A DNA stretch of 64,000 nucleotides from Phragmites australis (taxonomy: Eukaryota > Streptophyta > Magnoliopsida > Poales > Poaceae). A model generated the notes under the pieces. The model was not told the origin of the DNA. It searched no databases and saw nothing but the letters and a program-made list of their open reading frames with translations. Location of the stretch: NCBI RefSeq assembly GCF_958298935.1, contig NC_084941.1, positions 19,442,001-19,506,000 of the forward strand, read 5' to 3'. Position 1 is the first letter of the stretch. The number at the start of each line of letters is the position of its first letter. Position numbers and translations under genes: made by a program. Shown here piece after piece: positions 56,084 through 64,000 of the stretch.

Positions 56084-58563
56084 TCCGATCCGGGATCAAA
56101 GAGGCCAACTAGAGGGGGGTGAATAGGCGATTCTAAAAACTATATATCAATTTAATCGATAAAGATGCGGAATTAAAATGATCAGTTACAACACATATAA
56201 AATCTCCAAACTCTATGTCTCAATAAAGTGAACAATTCTATGTCTATATCAAGGTTTGTAACATAGGGTGATATGTAAGCAATTGTGATTCTAGGAATAT
56301 AAATTGCGCAAGGTAAATTGCATAAAAGTAAATATCACAACATAAAAGTAAGTAACACGAGAGATGACATCCGAAGTTTATCCTGTGGTATCGGTGATTT
56401 GCCGATCACCCGTAATCCATGTTGAGGTGGGTTCGAGCCTTTAACCGCTTCTCTATCAAGTATTCAATTCTCACCACGAGAAGAGGTTCTCCACAAGCAA
56501 TTTGATCTTAAGCCGATTAATCTAATGAACCATTCAGTACCTCGATTCCACTAGAGTTGTACTTTACCTCTCTAGCAAGACATGCATAAAGCCTCTCACA
56601 ATCACTACCGTGGCTCCTTCACAAGCTTCTTTGAAGGGCTCAATGGCGCAACCACCTCCAAGCCATCTAGGAGACGACAACCTCCAAGAGTGACAAGCCA
56701 AGACGAACTCGACTCTCACCAAGTGCCTAAAGCTCAATCACTAATGCAAATGCACTTGATTCTTGCATCACAACCCTCTCTATATACAACATATGCACAA
56801 ATGTATGGGAGGACTTTTCTTAGCTCAAGTATGCTCAATAAGGGCAGCAGCTCTTGCCCAAGCCACTCGACATGGGGTATTTATAGGCCACAATCCAAAA
56901 TATAGTCGTTGCCTAAAGTCTGACCTCTGTGCATCTGGCAGTCAGACCGCCATTGGACAAACGGGTCTAAAACTAGCCATTCCTGACCTTTAAGGCCTCT
57001 AGCGGTCAAACTGACCCTCATGGCAGTCAGACCGCAAGCCTCGAACACAAGTCCAAAACACTCTGTTCTGGTGGTCAAACCGGTAACACCTGGCGGTCAA
57101 ACCGGCCACCTTGGCGGTCGGACCGCCACCCATTCCAGAGAGATGAAAGGTCTCTGCAAGTTCTAGTAGTCTGACCAGCCACCTTCGCGGTTAGACCAGA
57201 GTTCTTGGCGGAAAGACCGCCATTCCTTGACCAACACAACTGACACTCAGAGAAATGGTAATAACTTTCTAACCGAATGTTCAATTTAGGTGATCTTGGA
57301 CTCTATGGAAAGCTTATTCAGAGGGCTACACATCCTAACTGATTGCTTAATCTCAAACATATTGGATCAAACCTAAACCATAGTCTAAAGATTCACCATA
57401 ATAAAAACTACATGAACCTTAAACTTTTGCAAAACAAATTTACAACCTAAAGGTTCTATACGACCAAGGGTTAATGCATTCACTATGTCAACTTGCAAAC
57501 CACATTTGCAAACTATAGCATCCTACCAAAAAGAGTATGCATATGCAAGATTGAACTTATCAATACATGGTAAAACTCAAGCAATCATCAAGACCCCTCT
57601 TAATAGTACGACATTTATCCTATCAATCTGGTCATTTCTCTTCTCTAATCACCATTGTCCAACAAAAGAAAATGCTCTATATTTTATACCTTTGCCATGA
57701 GCTAGCCATCCCGCCAGACTTGATAAACACATCATTCGAGTCCCAATATTTTTTCTAGGCTTATCATCAACTCTTCACTTGAGCTTGATGATGATGTTCA
57801 TCCTCGCTTTCCATCTCGATCCTCTCGATCAAGATCGATGAAGTTCACTTGATTGCTTTCATACACCAAGTATGGAAGATTTATCTTTTTACACCATCTT
57901 TATCTGGTTCGCCACCAAGGTGTGAACCAAAAGCATCATGCATATTAGTAGTTTACTAAGCTTGTCTCGATCTTGCTCTTCCAACTCGGCACATTGAATA
58001 TCTCAATTTAATATTTACCTTCATATGGAACCTAACCTCAACTTATTCTCAAGCAAATAGCACATGAGTCAGTCTATAAAACTCAATTGACAATTTCATA
58101 CCTTCAGTTACTTGATCTTCACAAGTAACTTTGATCTTCATGCTTATTATCAATATTCCTAAGACCATCATCAAACTCCGAGGTCTCTTCCTCTCTAGCT
58201 TCTTCTTCTTCTTCACATGAGCATCACTTAGAGCTCAATGACCTCAATGCATATCTTTTGATCTCCCATTCCTCAACGAATCAATGCTTTATCACTTATG
58301 AATCTCCTATGGAATATCCTACAAATAATTCTCAATATAATTGTTAGTCCATAGGTATTATCACAACTTACCTGAGTATTACCTAAAACTCATTCATCTT
58401 GATGCATTTCTCTTGATCACATGACATTCCTCAATGAATTCATGCACAACCCTTCATGCATCACCTATAGAAATAATCTACTAATAATTCTCAACACAAT
58501 TGTTAGTCTATAGGTATTGTCATTAATTACCAAAACCACACTTAGGGGCTAGAGGCACCTTCA
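56084..58563 (-). mobile_element. Solo LTR, copia (Sirevirus-like), second family member
   Basis: The minus strand starts TGAAGGTGCCTCTAGCCCCT at 58563, homologous to the start of the LTR at 34616, and ends with CACCCCCCTCTAGTTGGCCT near 56107 and on to about 56084. Flanks gcgcc (56079-56083) and acgcc (58564-58568) agree at 4 of 5 bases. Shared blocks with the first LTR include AAAGCTTATTCAGAGGGCTA (57309-57328 here, 33639 onward there). An array of GGCGGTC/GACCGCC words (56930-57240) occupies the middle. No internal region. Confidence 0.75.
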
Positions 58564-58568
58564 ACGCC

Positions 58569-60270
58569 CCTACCGCCACCGTGCACCCCGCTGACGAAGG
58601 GGACGATAGGGAGGTACTGTCTTGCTCCTTCCCGTCGAACAACTTCTCCTCTAAGGTAGTGTCTCCATCCCCACATTCCTTCCAAGTTCAATCTACAGGC
58701 CATATCTGGTTTTGCATTTGTAATTCTTGGGTAGCAACAGCCTAGACTTATTTCTAGTGGTACATATTTATGTTTTCTAGCGGATCAATATTTGAAAGAT
58801 CTTTACCTAGACTTTTCCATTGCAGTAGTTTTGTATTTTTTATATTTTCTTTTAGTATTTTGCAATTCCACTTGGAAAGACATTTATCTTTCCTTTCTGT
58901 TAATTCGCAGTTCTCCTACAACTCCAATATATATGTCCTCCTAGCTTGCTCTATTCGACCACCGTTTTGGTTGAAGAAGAGATTATTCAGGTACTACCAT
59001 TTTTCTTTCTAATTATATTTATGGTATACATTCTTTAATTATGAAACATACAATTTTATATTCTAGCAAAGATTGTCGTTCCTTTTGTTGTTCTTGGTTG
59101 CTTGAGAAACTAATTGCTCATAAGTCAATACAATAAAAGATGTACTTTGTTAATTTGTTGTTCCTTTTGGTCCTGGCCTTCACATGAATTTGTATTAGAT
59201 AACTTTACTAGGTTTAGATTTCTTTGATGGGACAAATCTTAGTTTTATTGTACAACTTTCTCATGTTCGTTAATATAATCTGTCTGCAAATTGCTTGTAT
59301 TACCATGTTCAAAGCACGGTCTTTGAACTTGTTATCGGCAAAGAGAACATTCTTTTTGTCCTCCGCGCTCTTTTTCTACAAGTTTCCACAGCTCATCTTT
59401 TCTTGTTTTCAGTTCTTCTCTCAGCCCATGTTTACTTGTCTCAACTTATTTTTCTGTACCTATCAATGTATCTTGTTTCACTTGCTGCCCATTTCTTATC
59501 CTACACAGTTCCTTGGGCTTGTGCATAAGACGTGCCCTTTAATCCATCAATCTTTAGTTTAACAACTAAAGTGGTGAATGTGAAATTAATGAAAAAACAT
59601 CATCTTTGTGACAATAAAAATTGAGATTCATTTTTTGCATTTCTAATTCTGAATTTTCATTCTTGTTAATTAAGTGTCATATTTTATGGTTCCTTCTTTG
59701 TCTTATTAGTCAGCACACCCAAATGGTTTCATTTGTCGTTCTTGTGTTGCTGGATTATGCTTTGAGGCAGCCCCATGGTTCATTAGTCAACGTGGTAGCT
59801 GTAGTTGCCCATGTCGATCCTCTAGACCATGACACCTTTTACCCTCAAGGGATTGGGGAGATTACACTGAAAGACAACATATATATTTATTAACTTAGAA
59901 TCTTGCACATTTTAGTCAGTTGCTATATAAAGATACTTATCATTTTTTTAGTCAGATTGCCTTCCTATGTGTCTTCACCATCTCAAATGATGAAGATCGC
60001 AACCTAATCATAGAAGCTAGTGTCCATAACTACTTTCTTCTAGACACCAAAGTTATGGTCGACCAAGCAGAATGTAAGTATAAGTTGAATGCCCTTCAAG
60101 TATTTTACAGGTGCCGCTACCACAGATCATAGCCGAAATTTTCCAGATTATCTGATCGAATCCAGTAACACCTGCATTACTTTCATGTGATCTGAGTGAT
60201 ACCCGTTGCTATCATGCCTTGAAGGTACTCACATTATTGTCTCACTTATAATCTGTCATATTTTTTATTC
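58569..60270. other. AT-rich region with one possible coding remnant
   Basis: Mostly T-rich without recognisable genes. At 59720-59880 the plus strand reads SLVNVVAVVAHVDPLDHDTF then YPQGIGEITLKDN, which faintly resembles an OB-fold of replication-protein-A-like proteins. That assignment is weak. Confidence 0.3.
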
Positions 60271-60274
60271 TATG

Positions 60275-60947
60275 TGATAGAGAGAGTTGTTGCTAGGTGT
60301 TGCTACCTAGAGAGGGGATCAATAAGTGATCCTAGCTTGTACCAAATGGTACATCGGTGTCTTAGAGTCTTGATAACCTCTGACACCATGAGCCTTGGTG
60401 GCTCAATCTTGTCGACCTTTTGGCTTCGTGCAGAGCAGTGGCAAGAAGTTTATACGAGGACGCGAAGATCCTTGCCTTGGTGGCTTAAGCTCCGAAGTGA
60501 AGACAATGGCAAGTGATCAGAAGAGAATCTTATGATGAGCCTTGCCTTTATAGCTTGACGGCTCAACCTATTTGAGCCCTAGGTGGATCAAGGGTTGTGA
60601 CCGGGAGCAATAGCCTAGGTGACTGCTCTAATATGGACTAGGGGTGACGTTTATGCCATCGATACCGTAGGATAAAATCCTATGTGCCGAGTTTGCTCTC
60701 TACATCCTTTACATTTCCGTATTTACATACTTGCAAGTTACCTTTACATGTTTACCTTTCTAGAGTAGTTTGCTAAGATTAGCTATAGGTTGTAAACCCT
60801 TTTGAATGGTAGAGTAGACACACTATATAAACCTAGCACATTTTTAGATGAAAATTGATATAGGTTTATCTTGTGAAGTTTTTGGAGCCGATCAATTCTA
60901 GGTGTCCTAATTCACTCCCTCTTAGAACGTCACTGATCCCTTTGAAT
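60275..60947 (+). mobile_element. Sirevirus-like copia LTR (5' LTR, left end uncertain)
   Basis: The stretch has the CTTGGTGGCTCAA words (twice, near 60392 and 60475), GGTGACTGCTCTAATATGGA, and the closing block CTAATTCACTCCCTCTTAGA before GTCACTGATCC, all familiar from grass Sirevirus LTRs. It is followed by a primer-site remnant. The start is not clear. Confidence 0.6.
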
Positions 60948-60970
60948 TGTTATCAAGCCGGGGCTCACAC
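60948..60970 (+). promoter_or_regulatory. Degenerate tRNA-Met primer binding site
   Basis: TTGTTATCAAGCCGGGGCTC corresponds to TTGGTATCAGAGCC with two differences and a missing base pair, directly after the LTR end. Confidence 0.55.
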
Positions 60971-61109
60971 CTTTCACAAGGATACGCCAATCCAAGTGGC
61001 ATTTGAGTTGTGGTCTTTTTTTGATCGGTTAGGCTTCACCGCCTATTGAGTCTGATGTTTGGGGTAGGGATGGATATCGGTAATGCTCTACATTTTGATA
61101 GCACTTACT

Positions 61110-62990
61110 TCCTCTAGTGGAAGATTCTAATGACTTGTTTTCTGCAAGCCAAATGTTTAGATGTTTGGAGAGTCACCGAAGAAGGGATAAAAGAACATCC
61201 CACAAACAAGGAGAGATAATTCTATGCTTTGGAGAAGAATATCATTTTATCTTTCCTATCCATCGATGCATTGAATCGTGTATTGTCTCACCGATGCACA
61301 TGATATTTGGACTAACCTCATTGAAATATATGAAGGCACAAATGATGTGCGCAATGAGAAATATCTTGTGCTAGTCTCTGATATCAATAGCATTAAACAA
61401 CTTACCCATAAAAGTGCTAATGACATGTATTTACGTTTAAATATTTTGTCAATAGATCAATAGGCTAGGTTTGACACTAATTGGGGACGATCAAGTGTTG
61501 AGAAGGATATTTCAAGCTCTACTTCCAAAGTACAAGGTTATTGTCTCCATCATCTATGATAACAACTACATTATCAAGATGACTCTAAGTAAAGTACTCG
61601 GTAAGATCACCGTCCATGAGATGATCATGAACATGGGGTTGAAGTTCTCTCCGCATCTGGCGCCAAGAACGTTGCCATCACAAGCAAGTAAGCTCTTTGC
61701 CCACACATGCAAGAGAAGCTGAGGAGGCAAGAGCAAGAGTCAAGCTCAAGCAAAAATAATGGTGATAAAGATGAAAATGACGATGGAGAAGATGAGCAAA
61801 GTACCTCAAGTGACCAAGAAATGGACTCTAAGATCACCAAGCTCACCTCAAAATTGGAGAAGAACATCAAGAGGATCAATGTCAAGATTGATCATCCAAT
61901 CTCTATTGAAGACTTGGTCAACAAAATTGATCATATCAAGAAGGAGAAAAAGGCTAAGAACAAGAGTGAGATAAGAGTAAGAGCCAAAGTGTTCGCAAGC
62001 ATAGGAAGATGAGTGAGTGAAGATGAAGATTCAAGATCAAGTGATAAGAGCTTCACCATCCACTCCTCAAAGAAAAACTCTTCGTCAAGGTCATCATCAT
62101 GTAAGTCATCATTACACAAGTGCCTTATGACCAAAGATATGAAAAATAATGTAAGTGATGATGAATTCGATGAGAATTCACCATCTCAAGAAGAACTTCT
62201 TGAATTGATCAATAAGAAACAAATTGCCTTAAAGAAACAAGCTAAAGAACTTAAGAAATTCAATGTTCTAATGACATTCATGCTACATTTGTTTCTAATT
62301 ATAAACAATTATTGAGCAAATTTGAATTGCTATACAAGGAGCATGAAGAGCTTGAGATAAAACTTGAGGGCATTGAATCTCAACCTAAGGCTCATTTGAA
62401 GCAATCCACCTCTCTCTTTAATTTCAATCATAAGGTAGATGCTTCTACTTCTTGTGATGATTTGATTGATCTATCTAGCTCACTCCTTTGCAATGAGACA
62501 TATGTTGATAATGTTGTTACAGAATCATGTAGTGATCTTATTGCATAAGAGAATGATGAGCTCAAGCGAGGAGTGGAGAAGCTCAAAAACAACTTAACAA
62601 GATTACAGAGAAAGAATCATGTCCAACCTCTGTAAGATAACCATCACAACATGGTGAATAAGCTTGTGGAGGGGTCCACCATGACATGCTTCAAGTGTCA
62701 TCAAGAAGGTCACATGTCCTTCCAATGCAAACAAGTCAAGAAAGAGACTAAGCAGGAGAAGAAGACGATGAACCTCTCAAACAAGACCTCCAACATCTAC
62801 ACTAAGCTCTACTACAAGATCAATCACAAGACCAAAAGTAACCACTGCAAGCTCAAGAAGAAGGATAATGACAAAGTGGTTGCACAAATGGTTGGGCGAA
62901 AGGATCGGAGGTGGAAGTAACCTATTTGGGTGCCCAAGGAAGTCATCATCAACATGAAAAAGCTCTAATCAGTTTGGGTTCCAAATAAGA
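61110..62990 (+). pseudogene. Sirevirus-like copia gag, broken; pol absent
   Basis: Pieces of a copia gag appear in shifting frames: DAHDIWTNLIEIYEGTNDVR and YLVLVSDINSIKQLTHKSAN (61290-61430), a Lys/Glu/Ser-rich region (61707-62315) with DSKITKLTSKLEKNIKRINV, then a zinc knuckle CFKCHQEGHMSFQC at about 62687-62728 with complete CX2CX4HX4C spacing, and a closing PIWVPKEVIINMKKL-type stretch (62920-62968). At least five frame breaks occur. No protease, integrase or RT follows before the window ends. Confidence 0.75.
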
Positions 62991-64000
62991 CTTGAAGTCC
63001 ACGGGTCGGCTCGGAGGATTTGGAGACTTGACGTACAAGATGAAGTGAAGATTCAAACAAAGAAGCCAAGTGAATAAGATTGGGCACATTGATGAGTACC
63101 TTGATCATTATATACCTAAATTCCCCATCTAAAGGTAAAAGAGGTAATGGTAGCTAGATTTTTGTTTATGCTTTTTGTTTTTCATCTTGTACATTTACTT
63201 TGTCTAGGATTATATGTGCATATTTCATTTCCTTGTAATGCTTAGTATAGGTGTTTCATATGGTAGGTTGCTTGTGTTTCTCTCTAACCCATAACCAACG
63301 GGTTTATTAATTATAGGGTTTTTCATGGCATATTTCTACATACGGTATCCTTTATGTGTCATGGATCCAGCCTATAGGGTATCCTTCTCTATTGTTGTCA
63401 ATGATAAGTGTATATCTCTCACAAGTATTCGATACTTGTATGCACACTTTAGGGGAGCATATCTTATGGGTTATGATTTTGAGTCTAACATATTTTTTAA
63501 GTGGTATCTTTGTCAATTTATTTGATCTTTTAAGCTATCTTCATGCATAATATAGCTTAAACTTCCTACCTTGATATATTATCTAGTTATGCATATGTTA
63601 CACACCTACAAGTAGTAGTCACAAGTGGATCTCATCATATGTATGCACACATATAAGGGGATTTTAGATCATATCATGCGTGTTTCATTAATTATGATCC
63701 ATTTTTTTTATTTTAAATGGTATCCACATAACCCTTTTATATCACAAGTGGTACTATTTAAATGGACCATAATTCATGAAATTCTCTCCCTAGTGCTCTA
63801 GCGTTTTCCCTTGAGTTCAACATTTGTTTGTAGTCTTTTTTCGATTATTGACAAAGGGGGAGAATTTTGATGACCAAAGCAAGATGCGAGATTGTTTACA
63901 AAGGGAGAAGCATGATGCAAGAAGCGCGTAAAGTAAGGAGCTCTTTGCATGTGTCTATCAAGGGAGATAGTGACAACAGAGAAAGGGATGAATTTTCTCC
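62991..64000 (+). other. Non-coding 3' part of Sirevirus-like element
   Basis: No coding motif. At 63846-63866 the word GACAAAGGGGGAGAATTTTG occurs, the purine-rich sequence typical near the 3' end or gag-env interval of Sireviruses. The element runs off the window. Confidence 0.45.

Noticed and set aside
59720..59893. Replication protein A-like gene from a Helitron
   Set aside because: The resemblance is a single short stretch without further RPA motifs or helicase; kept only as a weak note.
1..64000. CRISPR arrays, bacterial operons, rRNA or tRNA genes
   Set aside because: No regularly spaced repeats with unique spacers, no bacterial gene arrangement, and no cloverleaf or rRNA core sequence were seen; TGGTATCAGAGC matches are primer sites, not tRNA genes.

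Overview
The window is nuclear DNA of a plant, almost certainly a grass. It holds one intact intron-containing housekeeping gene in a dense, nested layer of retrotransposons, a Stowaway-type MITE, hAT-like elements, a mitochondrial insertion and a large endogenous pararetrovirus. I cannot fix the species. The virus-like locus resembles rice tungro bacilliform virus, which fits Oryza or a relative but does not prove it.

Layout. 1-3600: DNA of mitochondrial character with a decayed, unedited nad4 exon 1. 3665-9447: Ty3/gypsy material in + orientation (a duplicated polyprotein tail and LTR, tRNA-Met primer site, degenerate gag, protease and reverse transcriptase), broken inside RT. 9447-10702: an LTR in minus orientation. 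10703-14150: a minus-strand Tat-type gypsy element cut off inside RNase H. 14150-18900: sparse sequence with unidentified coding remnants and a Stowaway MITE (16668-16921). 19289-20495: a hAT-like non-autonomous element with an 8-bp target duplication. 20934-21946: fragments of two unrelated host genes (WBP11/ELF5-like and MRS2-like) side by side. 22162-31340: a chromodomain gypsy element (Tekay/Del type) with a nearly open pol frame and 3-kb LTR, its 5' LTR end and primer site deleted. 31516-43155: an RTBV-like endogenous pararetrovirus, split by a copia-type solo LTR and ending in inverted and re-joined viral pieces. 44182-50390: the maspardin (SPG21) gene, minus strand, eight exons, all junctions canonical and in frame. 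52593-52925: a secreted cysteine-rich peptide gene with one premature stop. 54091-55745: a tandem repeat and a second copy of the hAT-like family. 56084-58563: another solo LTR. 60275-64000: a Sirevirus-like copia LTR, primer site and gag without visible pol.

Only maspardin looks functional. All mobile and viral coding regions carry stops, frameshifts or lost key residues. The most unusual parts are the rearranged pararetrovirus locus, the two-copy hAT-like family, the two-gene capture, and the swapped or deleted arrays of short palindromes inside LTRs.
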